In this document: one piece after another, positions 25,722 through 33,614 of the stretch | How the letters are laid out: the number at the start of each line of letters is the position of its first letter | Position numbering within the stretch: the first letter of the stretch is position 1 | Assembly (NCBI RefSeq): GCF_012927445.1 | Contig: NZ_JABBPD010000004.1 | Coordinates: 841,039 to 905,038, forward strand | DNA: 64,000 nucleotides | Source of the DNA: Rhodoferax sp. | Lineage (GTDB): Bacteria > Pseudomonadota > Gammaproteobacteria > Burkholderiales > Burkholderiaceae_C | Reading direction: 5' to 3' | Translations under genes and position numbers: made by a program | Notes under the pieces: model-generated | Told to the model about the DNA's origin: nothing | The model's database searches: none | Seen by the model: only the letters and a program-made list of their open reading frames with translations

Positions 25722-26771
25722 TTAGATGTCCTCGGCCAAAAAACGGTCGGATTGCGCTAGCTCTTCATCGAGTGCGGCAATGTCGCCCAGATCATCGGGG
25801 CTGTCGCCCTGCTGGATTTCAATGCCGTCGTCTTTGCGATGTAGCCCGAAGAACCTCGCCTTGATATTTTTATTGGCTTTGTTGGCGAGTAATATTTCGA
25901 TCTCACGCAGTAGAAAAAGGCTGTGCGTGGCAATGAAGACCTGGATGCCTGCGCCAGACAGGTCAAGGATGCTTTTGGCAACCGATTTAATGAGCCTTGG
26001 GTTGAGGTTGGCTTCGGGTTCGTCCCAGAATAAATACCCCTTGTCGAGCAACGCGCCGGTGCTGATTAACCGCGACAGCATGCCCAGCTTGCGCAGGCCT
26101 TCCGCCACCAGCGGCATTTCCACACGACCGTCAGCACTGCGCAAATAGAAGCGGCCGTTTTTATCAAGCTCTATGGCACCGCCCATAGCGGCTTCTAGTG
26201 GGGCCAACAGTTCTCGCACACGCTTTTCTTTGGGGCCTTTTTGCATGGGCGCGCCAAGCAGCAGGCAAGTGTCGCGCCAGATTTCTTCAAATTCGAGATA
26301 GTGTCCTTCGTACACAGAAACAAAGTTGGGGAAGATGGTGAGCAATTCCCGGGTTGGCAAATAGGTTGCGGGTACATCCATCCAGGCTTTAGGCAGCTTG
26401 TCGATGCTGACTTCACTTTTGCTGTTGGTGGCAAAGCTAAATGAGGTGTCCCAGTCAGCGGACTCGAACATCAGACTGATGTCGCAGCGCTCGCGCCCTT
26501 GTTTTCGCCGTGCCAGGCGGCCCAGCGATTCGGGCCTGAAGACGTTAATCAATTTGTCAGCGTAACGTGTCTGTAGCGCTGATTTGGTTGGAAGTGGTGC
26601 ATTGGGCTTGCGGCCTTCTTCTGCACTGACAGCCAAAACTGAATAAACCATCTTGAGCAAGTGCGTTTTGCCCGCACCGTTTTCTCCAACGATCACATTC
26701 AGGTTGTCTCCAAACTCAAGGCTGGCTTGAGGAAAAACTGTCAGATTGCTGATCGTCATGCGCTTAAGCAT
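25722..26771 (-). CDS. AAA ATPase (OLD/ABC-type, AAA15/21-like)
   Basis: A 349-residue SMC/ABC-type ATPase. Walker A is GENGAGKTH at residues 29-37, Walker B is [15 protein letters not shown] around residue 250, and the switch histidine is in [14 protein letters not shown]. This resembles the ATPase part of OLD-family proteins but lacks a C-terminal TOPRIM domain; the nuclease-like partner is the separate downstream gene. The ATG at 26771 overlaps the rfbG stop (TGATG), so it is translated with the sugar operon. A role in phage defence is inferred from the architecture. Confidence 0.75.
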   Translation of the reverse strand: MLKRMTISNLTVFPQASLEFGDNLNVIVGENGAGKTHLLKMVYSVLAVSAEEGRKPNAPLPTKSALQTRYADKLINVFRPESLGRLARRKQGRERCDISLMFESADWDTSFSFATNSKSEVSIDKLPKAWMDVPATYLPTRELLTIFPNFVSVYEGHYLEFEEIWRDTCLLLGAPMQKGPKEKRVRELLAPLEAAMGGAIELDKNGRFYLRSADGRVEMPLVAEGLRKLGMLSRLISTGALLDKGYLFWDEPEANLNPRLIKSVAKSILDLSGAGIQVFIATHSLFLLREIEILLANKANKNIKARFFGLHRKDDGIEIQQGDSPDDLGDIAALDEELAQSDRFLAEDI

Positions 26772-27829
26772 CAGAGCACCTTTGGTTGGTATTGGTTGAT
26801 CTGGCCAAGAGTAACCGCCTGCATGTTCGCGCCAGCCAACCACTGTTGGTGCCAGTCAACAGAGGCTTGCAGTGCCGCCTGTAACGTCCAGCGCGGTTGC
26901 CAGCCCAGGCGAGCTTTGGCTTTGGAGATGTCTAGCTTGAGGTAGTTGGCTTCATGCGGGTGAACACCGCCGTCTTGTTGCCAGCTTGCACCGTTGCCCC
27001 AACTGCTCACCATGTGCTCAACAATCCATTGCACGGGTTGAGCATCGTCGTCTGTGGGGCCAAAGTTCCAGCCCTCGGCAAATGTTTGGCCGTCGGTGTA
27101 GAGCCGTTCTGCCAACGCCAAATAACCGCTGAGCGGCTCCAGCACATGCTGCCAGGGGCGGGTGGCGTGGGGGTTGCGGATGATGACGGGTTGGTTTTGC
27201 TCAAAGGCACGCAAGATGTCGGGGATCAAACGATCTGCCGCCCAGTCGCCACCGCCGATGACGTTGCCAGCGCGGGCAGATGCCATGGCAATGCTTTTTT
27301 CTTGAAAAAAGGAGCTACGGTAGGCGCTGGTGACCAGCTCAGCACAACCTTTGCTGTTGCTGTAGGGGTCGTGGCCGCCCATGGGTTCGTTTTCACGGTA
27401 GCCCCAGGCCCATTCTTTGTTTTCGTAGCATTTGTCAGTGGTGACATTGACCACGGCTTTGACGCCGGGGCTGTTGCGCACGGCTTCGAGCAAATGCACG
27501 GTGCCCATGACGTTGGTGGAGTAAGTCTCGACCGGATTTTGGTACGAGTAACGTACCAAAGGTTGCGCCGCCATGTGGATGACGATCTCAGGCTTGTGCT
27601 CGGCAAAGACGGCCTGCAATTTGACGAGGTCGCGGATGTCGCCAATGATGCTGGTCATGCCTTGGCTGACCTTGGCAACGTCAAACAAGCTCGGATTGGT
27701 GGGCGGCGCCAGGGCATAACCAACGACTTGCGCGCCCATGGATTGCAACCAGAGCGACAGCCAGCTGCCTTTGAAACCAGTGTGGCCGGTCAGCAGGACA
27801 CGCTTGCCATGCCAGAAAGAGGGGTTCAT
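26771..27829 (-). CDS. rfbG: CDP-glucose 4,6-dehydratase (RfbG)
   Basis: A 352-residue extended SDR, characteristic of Rfb[21 protein letters not shown] at the N-terminus, [40 protein letters not shown], and the catalytic [10 protein letters not shown]. It converts CDP-glucose to CDP-4-keto-6-deoxyglucose. The start [11 protein letters not shown] at 27829 overlaps the stop of rfbF by four bases. It feeds RfbH, two genes downstream, on the path to 3,6-dideoxyhexoses. Confidence 0.93.
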   Translation of the reverse strand: MNPSFWHGKRVLLTGHTGFKGSWLSLWLQSMGAQVVGYALAPPTNPSLFDVAKVSQGMTSIIGDIRDLVKLQAVFAEHKPEIVIHMAAQPLVRYSYQNPVETYSTNVMGTVHLLEAVRNSPGVKAVVNVTTDKCYENKEWAWGYRENEPMGGHDPYSNSKGCAELVTSAYRSSFFQEKSIAMASARAGNVIGGGDWAADRLIPDILRAFEQNQPVIIRNPHATRPWQHVLEPLSGYLALAERLYTDGQTFAEGWNFGPTDDDAQPVQWIVEHMVSSWGNGASWQQDGGVHPHEANYLKLDISKAKARLGWQPRWTLQAALQASVDWHQQWLAGANMQAVTLGQINQYQPKVL

Positions 27830-28599
27830 GACCAAACCTTCCACGGGGCTTTGCCGGATTGCCACAACTCTTCAAGGTGGATTTTGTCGCGCAAGGTATC
27901 CATGGGTTGCCAAAAGCCGTGGTGCTGGAAGGCGGCCAAATTACCTTCTTGGGCCAAACGCTCCAAGGGTTCACGCTCCCAAGTCGTCTGGTCATCCGTG
28001 ATGTAGTCAATAACCGCTGGTGACAGTACAAAGAAGCCGCCGTTGATCATGGCGCCATCACCTTTTGGTTTTTCCATGAAGCTGTTGACCTTGTCGCCTT
28101 TCAGGTCGAGTGCACCGAAACGACCGGGCGGAATCGTGCCTGTGAGGGTGGCTTTGACGTTTTTCGCTTTGTGGAAAGCGATCAGTGCGGTAATGTTGAC
28201 GTCAGCCACGCCATCGCCATACGTAAAGCAAAAAGCTTCTTCGTCTTTGACGTAATCAGCCACGCGTCTCAAGCGGCCACCGGTCATGGTGTCTTCACCG
28301 GTGTCTACCAGGGTGACGCGCCAGGGTTCCGCGCTACGGTGGTGGACTTCCATGCTGTTTTTACTCATGTCGAAGGTGACATCGGACATGTGCAGGAAGT
28401 AGTTGGCAAAGTACTCTTTGATGACATAGCCCTTATAGCCGCAGCAAATGACGAAGTCGTTGATGCCGTGGTGGGAATAAGTCTTCAAAATGTGCCACAG
28501 GATGGGCTTGCCGCCGATTTCGATCATCGGTTTAGGACGCGTCGAGGTTTCTTCGGAAATGCGGGTGCCTAGGCCACCGGCGAGAATGACTGCTTTCAT
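27826..28599 (-). CDS. rfbF: Glucose-1-phosphate cytidylyltransferase (RfbF)
   Basis: A 257-residue nucleotidyltransferase. [20 protein letters not shown] begins with the GGLGTR nucleotide-binding loop, followed by [19 protein letters not shown] and [10 protein letters not shown]. It makes CDP-glucose from CTP and glucose 1-phosphate, the entry to all CDP-dideoxyhexoses. I chose the ATG at 28599, where homology begins; an upstream in-frame start at 28644 adds fifteen unlike residues encoded by the dispersed repeat region. Confidence 0.92.
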   Translation of the reverse strand: MKAVILAGGLGTRISEETSTRPKPMIEIGGKPILWHILKTYSHHGINDFVICCGYKGYVIKEYFANYFLHMSDVTFDMSKNSMEVHHRSAEPWRVTLVDTGEDTMTGGRLRRVADYVKDEEAFCFTYGDGVADVNITALIAFHKAKNVKATLTGTIPPGRFGALDLKGDKVNSFMEKPKGDGAMINGGFFVLSPAVIDYITDDQTTWEREPLERLAQEGNLAAFQHHGFWQPMDTLRDKIHLEELWQSGKAPWKVWS

Positions 28600-28610
28600 T
28601 TTTTGTTTAT

Positions 28611-28672
28611 TCCAATGCAATTGTTTTGATAGCTGCTTGTGCATACTGGACGGGGGCTAGAGGCTGATTTCA
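28611..28672. repeat. Dispersed GGGGGCTAG-family repeat, copy R7
   Basis: TTTTGATAGCTGCTTGTGCA, TACTGGACGGGGGCTAGAGG, then CTGATTTCATTCAAC. It shares the longer right end ATTTCATTCAAC with the copy at 30112-30175; in both, TCA is the stop codon of the neighbouring leftward gene. The two copies bracket the AlbA-like gene. Confidence 0.85.
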
Positions 28673-30109
28673 TTCAACAACCTCCCAGTAGCCGCCTTTG
28701 GCGGGGCCGATGCGGCGCAGTTTGCCTTCAGCACGCAGTTTGCGAACAGCCCGCTCAATGGCGCTGTCTGACTTGTCAAGATGCTGAGCTAGCTCAGGGA
28801 TGGATGTGCTCGGCGCCGCTGCAAGCTGGCGAAGGATCAGATTTGGCGTTTTCCCCGGCGTTTTCCCCGGCGTTTTCCCCGGCGTTTGCTCCGAAGTGCC
28901 GTCGTTTTTTGAACGAGCCAAGGATGCGGGCAGAGCAAAAGTCATGCTCACGAAGTCGTCATTGACCCTCAAGGAGGGGGCCGCAAGACCCGCCTCTTGC
29001 ATCAAGCCAACAATTTTGAGAGTGCCCCGACCCCAGGTTTCAATCAAACCACGACGGTAAAACACCTTGGCAATCCAGGGGTTCCATGGCTTGGATTCGT
29101 GAGGCAGATAGAGTTTTTCAGGGGTCAGCCCAAAATGCAGCTCACCGGGGGAGATGACCTCAAGCCGATCGTCGTACAAAGCCACTGACACCGAGCCTGC
29201 GGCACTGGCGTAGTCGCGGTGGATAAAGGCATTGGCCAGTGCTTCGCGTACGGCTTCTACGGGCAGCGCGGGTGTGTCGATGCGGGCCATTTGACCGGGC
29301 ACAATTTTGCCGGCCACGGGCATCCAGTCAATCAGAAAGCGCTCGGCCCGGCGCATCAGGGCAAAGGCGTTGCCCGCGTATTGCCGGTTGTCCAGGAACT
29401 CGTCGCGCGTGGTGCCTTTGAAGCGGGCGACGCGCAGATTAAATTGAGGAAACTCAGGAATGGCGTGATCATCCCGACAAAACAGCGCGATGGCAGCGCG
29501 GCTGATTTGGTCGCCCTGTACCAGTAAACCCAAACCTCGCAGCAAGCCCATGGGGTCACGGGTGCCGGGGTCTTCCATGCGGCCGCGTCGTATGGCCTCT
29601 TCAATGGTGACCACAAGTTCACGCGGGTCCAATGTGTCGATGCCGCAGCCCACGGCTGCCTGCATTTCCCAGCGGTTAGTGGCGTGCATCGACTCGATGA
29701 GTAAGCGCTGATAAGTGGCACGCGGCATGACGCGGGTGGTGTTGAGTACGCGCTCATAAGGTACGCCGCGAAAGGAAATGGGAGTCTGTTCGGCACGCCC
29801 GACTTGAACCAGCAGCACTTCCAATCCAGCCTCACTCCCCTCTGCGACCGGGATGCGCTGAAGGTGCGGGAGCAGCGGCGGCTCAAAGCCTTGAAACTCC
29901 TGGGCCAACTCTTCCAACGTGCGGTCGGTCACTTTTTGCCCTACCACTTTGCCAGCGGGGGTGACGCCGAACACCACTTGCCCGCCTTGCCCATTGGCCA
30001 GCGCGCACAGACTGCGGCAGGCGCGGTCTTTCTCTGCCGTGGACTTTTTGAGTTCCAGCGTCAGGGATTCGCCTGCGGCGATCAGGGTTTGAAGGGCAAC
30101 GAGCGTCAT
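28670..30109 (-). CDS. AlbA_2/Schlafen-type ATP-binding putative regulator
   Basis: A 479-residue protein. The N-terminal AlbA_2 domain is recognised by ESLTLELKKSTAEKDRACRS and LANGQGGQVVFGVTP. The middle has an HATPase-like segment (EAVREALANAFIHRDYASA, SPGELHFGLTPEKLYLPHES, YRRGLIETWGRGTLKI). The C-terminus is a winged helix (LAQHLDKSDSAIERAVRKLR) preceded by a TPGK repeat. Such proteins are annotated as putative DNA-binding transcriptional regulators or divergent helicases, and some belong to defence islands. It lies between gmd and rfbF, bracketed by two copies of the dispersed repeat, and looks like an inserted module. Confidence 0.8.
   Translation of the reverse strand: MTLVALQTLIAAGESLTLELKKSTAEKDRACRSLCALANGQGGQVVFGVTPAGKVVGQKVTDRTLEELAQEFQGFEPPLLPHLQRIPVAEGSEAGLEVLLVQVGRAEQTPISFRGVPYERVLNTTRVMPRATYQRLLIESMHATNRWEMQAAVGCGIDTLDPRELVVTIEEAIRRGRMEDPGTRDPMGLLRGLGLLVQGDQISRAAIALFCRDDHAIPEFPQFNLRVARFKGTTRDEFLDNRQYAGNAFALMRRAERFLIDWMPVAGKIVPGQMARIDTPALPVEAVREALANAFIHRDYASAAGSVSVALYDDRLEVISPGELHFGLTPEKLYLPHESKPWNPWIAKVFYRRGLIETWGRGTLKIVGLMQEAGLAAPSLRVNDDFVSMTFALPASLARSKNDGTSEQTPGKTPGKTPGKTPNLILRQLAAAPSTSIPELAQHLDKSDSAIERAVRKLRAEGKLRRIGPAKGGYWEVVE
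28845..28887. repeat. 12-bp tandem repeat inside the AlbA-like gene
   Basis: About three and a half copies of GGCGTTTTCCCC, encoding Thr-Pro-Gly-Lys on the minus strand between the ATP-binding part and the C-terminal winged helix. The unit is a multiple of three, so copy-number change would alter linker length without shifting the frame. Confidence 0.9.
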
Positions 30110-30111
30110 GA

Positions 30112-30175
30112 GTTAGTTGCTATTGTTTTAATAGCTATTTGCACATACTAGACGGGGGCTAGGGGCTGATTTCAT
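30112..30175. repeat. Dispersed GGGGGCTAG-family repeat, copy R8
   Basis: TGCTATTGTTTTAATAGCTA, TTTGCACATACTAGACGGGG, GCTAGGGGCTGATTTCATTC. It is the best preserved copy at its left end. It provides the stop codon region of gmd and separates it from the AlbA-like gene. Confidence 0.85.
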
Positions 30176-31281
30176 TCAACGCTCACATTAACGCTGTAGC
30201 CGTGCTGCTTGAGCAGTGCATGCTGTTTGGCTTGGGCTAAGTCATTAGCCACCATCTCGGCGCACATTTCTTGCGCAGTAATCTCGGGCACCCAGCCCAG
30301 TTTTTGCTTGGCTTTGCTGGGGTCGCCGAGCAGGGTTTCGACTTCGGTGGGGCGGAAATAGCGGGGGTCGATGCGGACAATGGCGGTTTCTTGGGTGGTG
30401 CCAGCGATGACGGCATAGGCCACTTCATTGACACCGGTGCCTTCCCAGCGCAGTTGCAGGCCCAGCGCGGTAGCGGTCCACTCGATGAATTGGCGCACGC
30501 TGTATTGCACGCCGGTGGCGATGACGAAGTCTTCGGCCGTGTCTTGTTGCAGCATCATCCATTGCATGCGCACGTAGTCTTTGGCGTGGCCCCAGTCGCG
30601 CAGGGCATCGATGTTACCCATGTACAGGCAGCTCTCCAGCCCTTGGCTGATGTTGGCCATACCACGGGTGATTTTCCGAGTAACGAAGGTTTCGCCCCGA
30701 CGCGGGCTTTCGTGGTTAAACAAGATGCCGTTGCAGGCATACATGCCATAGGCTTCGCGGTAGTTGACCGTGATCCAGTAGGCGTACATCTTGGCCACGG
30801 CGTAGGGGCTGCGCGGGTAAAACGGGGTGGTTTCGCGCTGCGGGGTTTCTTGCACCAGACCGAACAGTTCGCTGGTAGAGGCTTGGTAGAAGCGGGTTTT
30901 CTTCTCCAGTCCCAGGATGCGAATAGCTTCCAAAATGCGCAGGGTGCCCATGCCGTCCACATCGGCGGTGTATTCGGGGCTCTCAAAGCTGACGGCGACG
31001 TGGGACTGCGCCCCAAGGTTGTAGATCTCGTCGGGCTGCGTTTCCTGGATGATGCGCGTGAGGTTGCTGCTGTCGCTCAGGTCGCCGTAGTGCAGCTTGA
31101 AGCGGGCGTTGTCCACATGCGGGTCTTGGTAGATGTGGTCGACGCGCTGGGTGTTGAACGAGCTGGCACGGCGTTTGATGCCGTGCACGATGTAGCCTTT
31201 TTCCAGCAGAAATTCGGCTAGGTAAGAGCCGTCTTGGCCGGTGATGCCAGTGATGAGGGCGGTTTTTGGGGCAGTGGTCAT
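30172..31281 (-). CDS. gmd: GDP-mannose 4,6-dehydratase
   Basis: A 369-residue SDR that makes GDP-4-keto-6-deoxymannose. [20 protein letters not shown] at the N-terminus, [35 protein letters not shown] and the catalytic [10 protein letters not shown] are all characteristic. Together with the upstream fcl (four-base overlap) it supplies GDP-L-fucose or a related sugar. Its final codons and stop lie in the dispersed repeat copy R8. Confidence 0.95.
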   Translation of the reverse strand: MTTAPKTALITGITGQDGSYLAEFLLEKGYIVHGIKRRASSFNTQRVDHIYQDPHVDNARFKLHYGDLSDSSNLTRIIQETQPDEIYNLGAQSHVAVSFESPEYTADVDGMGTLRILEAIRILGLEKKTRFYQASTSELFGLVQETPQRETTPFYPRSPYAVAKMYAYWITVNYREAYGMYACNGILFNHESPRRGETFVTRKITRGMANISQGLESCLYMGNIDALRDWGHAKDYVRMQWMMLQQDTAEDFVIATGVQYSVRQFIEWTATALGLQLRWEGTGVNEVAYAVIAGTTQETAIVRIDPRYFRPTEVETLLGDPSKAKQKLGWVPEITAQEMCAEMVANDLAQAKQHALLKQHGYSVNVSVE

Positions 31282-32261
31282 GATGTGGGCAATGCCTGGT
31301 TGCTATTCAAAAAATCTTGGTAGGCGACCGGCAAGCCTTCTTGCAGGCTGACCTTGGCTTGCCAACCCAGCGCATTCAAGCGGCTGCTGTCCATCAGCTT
31401 GCGCGGGCTGCCGTCTGGTTTAGTCGGGTCAAAGTCAATTTTGCCTTGGTAGCCCACCGCCTGGCTGACGGCTTGGGCGAGCTGGGCGATGGTGATGTCT
31501 GAGCCATAGCCCACATTAATGTGGCTTTGCATCGGCTGGGTGTGGGCGCCGTAGGTGGCTGGGGCCAGATTCATCACATGCACGCTGGCGGCGGCCATGT
31601 CGTCAACGTACAAAAACTCTCGGCATGGTGTACCGGTGCCCCAGATGGTGACGATGGGGGAGTTGTTGACTTTAGCTTCATGAAAGCGACGTATCAGCGC
31701 GGGAATAACGTGGCTATTTTCCGGGTGGTAATTGTCACCGGGTCCATACAGATTAGTGGGCATGACGCTGCGGTAGTCCACGCCGTGGCTGGCGCCGTAC
31801 TGACGGTTGTAACTCTCACACAGTTTGATACCAGCGATTTTGGCAATGGCGTAAGGCTCGTTGGTGGGCTCTAGCGTGCCGGTGAGCAAGGCAGCCTCCG
31901 TCATGGGCTGGGGGGCCAGCTTGGGATAGATGCAGCTGGAGCCTAAAAACAGAAGCTTCTGCACCCCGACGCGCCAGGCTTGATGGATGACGTTGGCCTC
32001 CATCATCAGGTTTTGGTAAATGAACTCGGCCGGATAGGTGTTGTTGGCATGAATACCGCCCACTTTGGCTGCGGCCAGATACACCTGGTCTGGTTTTTCG
32101 GCATCAAAAAAAGCGCTGACGGCGGCTTGGTTGGTGAGGTCCAACTCCGCATGGGTACGGGTGACGATGTGGGTCTGGCCTTGTTGTTGCAAGGTGCGAA
32201 TGATGGCTGCGCCGACCATGCCGCGGTGGCCGGCTACATATATTTTGGACTGTGGGGTCAT
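31278..32261 (-). CDS. fcl: GDP-L-fucose synthase
   Basis: A 327-residue bifunctional 3,5-epimerase/4-reductase. [20 protein letters not shown] is the nucleotide loop. [20 protein letters not shown] and the catalytic YAIAKIAG follow, then [20 protein letters not shown]. With Gmd it completes GDP-L-fucose synthesis from GDP-mannose. The start overlaps the MarR-type regulator stop by four bases and the stop overlaps gmd by four bases. Confidence 0.95.
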   Translation of the reverse strand: MTPQSKIYVAGHRGMVGAAIIRTLQQQGQTHIVTRTHAELDLTNQAAVSAFFDAEKPDQVYLAAAKVGGIHANNTYPAEFIYQNLMMEANVIHQAWRVGVQKLLFLGSSCIYPKLAPQPMTEAALLTGTLEPTNEPYAIAKIAGIKLCESYNRQYGASHGVDYRSVMPTNLYGPGDNYHPENSHVIPALIRRFHEAKVNNSPIVTIWGTGTPCREFLYVDDMAAASVHVMNLAPATYGAHTQPMQSHINVGYGSDITIAQLAQAVSQAVGYQGKIDFDPTKPDGSPRKLMDSSRLNALGWQAKVSLQEGLPVAYQDFLNSNQALPTS

Positions 32262-32683
32262 GTGGGATTTTGCGTTTGCGTTTGCGTTTGCGTTTGCGTT
32301 TGCGTTTCCGTGCCGTTTTCAGCGACTTCCTGCTGTAACGCTTCAATCTCGGCATTGAGCAGTGCGTATTCTTCTAACTTGCGAGCCAGAAATTGCCCGG
32401 TGAGCGCGGTCTTGGCAGCAATGCCGGCGGGCGTGAGCAGGTAGACGTAGGCGAGCTTGCGTTTGCTGCTTTGAAAGTTCTGCATCTTCAGCAAGCCCTT
32501 GTCGAGCAGCGCCCGCAGGCAAAAGTTGGTTTTACCGAGACTCACCCCCAAAGCTGCGGCCAAATCGCGTTGGTTGATCTGCGGGTTGGCCTCCAGCAGG
32601 CGCAGTACCTTCAGGTGCGTATCCTGGTGGAGCGCGGGCGATAACACATGTTCAATCATTGAACAAATGGTATCACGGACCAC
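32258..32683 (-). CDS. MarR-family EPS-associated transcriptional regulator
   Basis: A 141-residue winged-helix protein of the type found at the head of exopolysaccharide loci. [40 protein letters not shown] is the helix-turn-helix, and [20 protein letters not shown] the wing. A C-terminal coiled-coil-like helix follows ([20 protein letters not shown]), then a Thr-Gln repeat tail encoded by a hexanucleotide repeat. The frame opens with a GTG at 32683, sharing one base with the wzz stop; an ATG at 32659 is an alternative. It probably controls the polysaccharide operon in which it lies. Confidence 0.85.
   Translation of the reverse strand: MVRDTICSMIEHVLSPALHQDTHLKVLRLLEANPQINQRDLAAALGVSLGKTNFCLRALLDKGLLKMQNFQSSKRKLAYVYLLTPAGIAAKTALTGQFLARKLEEYALLNAEIEALQQEVAENGTETQTQTQTQTQTQNPT
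32272..32307. repeat. Hexanucleotide repeat (GCGTTT)6 in the MarR-type gene
   Basis: Six perfect copies of GCGTTT, encoding (Thr-Gln)n at the C-terminus of the regulator, just 11 bases before the fcl start codon. Expansion keeps the frame but changes tail length. Confidence 0.95.
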
Positions 32684-33573
32684 TAAACCCGCTGTTTAAA
32701 TCCTATTGCAGCACGCAGCTTGGCTTGTTTTTCTGCCGTTTCCGGATCAAGCGCCGCATTCTTCCAAGCCTGGCGCATGAACACCCACAGCAGCAGCGCA
32801 AAGCCACTGCCCAGCGCAGCCAGAACGGCAATCCAACTCTTTTTCGGGGCAACTGGTTCAGTAGACAAGGTCGGCGGCTGCATGACAACATCGCGCGCCA
32901 AACCCTGCAATGATCGAGGAATACTCAGCACATCCGCCTGATAACGCGCCTGCAACTCACCCACAGCGACAATGCTGGTGTTTGCCCCGCCTAAGGTGAG
33001 AGGCTTATTGAGGACGGCTGAATCCTCTCCAGTCAGACGATCCAGAAGACGACGCACAGACTCCAGCGAAACTTTAGCCTGAATAAGGCGAACTTCCAGG
33101 TCGGCGCGATCTTTTTCTCCTGGTATCGTGCTTTTTAGCCAGTTGTCGATAACAGCATTGGCTATTTTCTGCGCTTCTAACGGCGTGTTGGCTGTAGTGT
33201 CAAGACGCAACAAACCGTCTTTACCGACTGTCGCCTTGATCTGACTGGCAAGCGTGGCGCGTGCGCGTTCAATTGTGTGTCCTGCAGACAAACTGAGCGA
33301 CTGAATTACGGGATCCAGCACCAATGGCGAAACCATCATTGCAGCCGCCTGCGCAGGTGTTGGTGTTGGTGTTGGTGTTGGTGTTGGTGTTGGTGTTGGT
33401 GTTGACGTTGGCAGCGCCAAAATCGCCTGACTGGTAAAACTCTGTGGTAAGGCATAGCCTATTGCCAATGCCAGCAATCCAACCACAATAGGCCCCAAAA
33501 TCAACAACTTGAGGTTTTCAGCGACTACAAGCAGCAGGTCCAGCAGGCTGACTTCGTTTTCTTCGATATCCAT
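32683..33573 (-). CDS. wzz: Chain-length determinant protein (Wzz family)
   Basis: A 296-residue inner-membrane co-polymerase that sets O-antigen chain length with Wzy. It has the two-helix Wzz layout: EVSLLDLLLVVAENLKLLIL and GPIVVGLLALAIGYALP near the N-terminus, a periplasmic helical domain with long coiled stretches (DRADLEVRLIQAKVSLESVR), and WIAVLAALGSGFALLLWVFM near residue 255. Directly after the first membrane segment comes a run of eight Thr-Pro pairs encoded by a hexanucleotide repeat, which is unusual for Wzz. It is the first gene of the polysaccharide locus; only 41 bases separate it from the upstream reductase gene. Confidence 0.88.
   Translation of the reverse strand: MDIEENEVSLLDLLLVVAENLKLLILGPIVVGLLALAIGYALPQSFTSQAILALPTSTPTPTPTPTPTPTPTPAQAAAMMVSPLVLDPVIQSLSLSAGHTIERARATLASQIKATVGKDGLLRLDTTANTPLEAQKIANAVIDNWLKSTIPGEKDRADLEVRLIQAKVSLESVRRLLDRLTGEDSAVLNKPLTLGGANTSIVAVGELQARYQADVLSIPRSLQGLARDVVMQPPTLSTEPVAPKKSWIAVLAALGSGFALLLWVFMRQAWKNAALDPETAEKQAKLRAAIGFKQRV
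33356..33403. repeat. Hexanucleotide repeat (GGTGTT)8 in wzz
   Basis: Eight perfect copies of GGTGTT, encoding (Thr-Pro)8 in the periplasmic part of Wzz just after its first membrane helix. Such tracts change length readily by replication slippage, here without frameshift. Confidence 0.97.
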
Positions 33574-33614
33574 ATTATTTAGTTATTCCCTTTGTTTTGA
33601 TTCTAACAATCGGG

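Noticed and set aside
28845-28887. Short tandem repeat considered as a CRISPR array
   Set aside because: The 12-base units are contiguous, with no spacers, and encode TPGK in a conserved gene frame; no cas genes are near.
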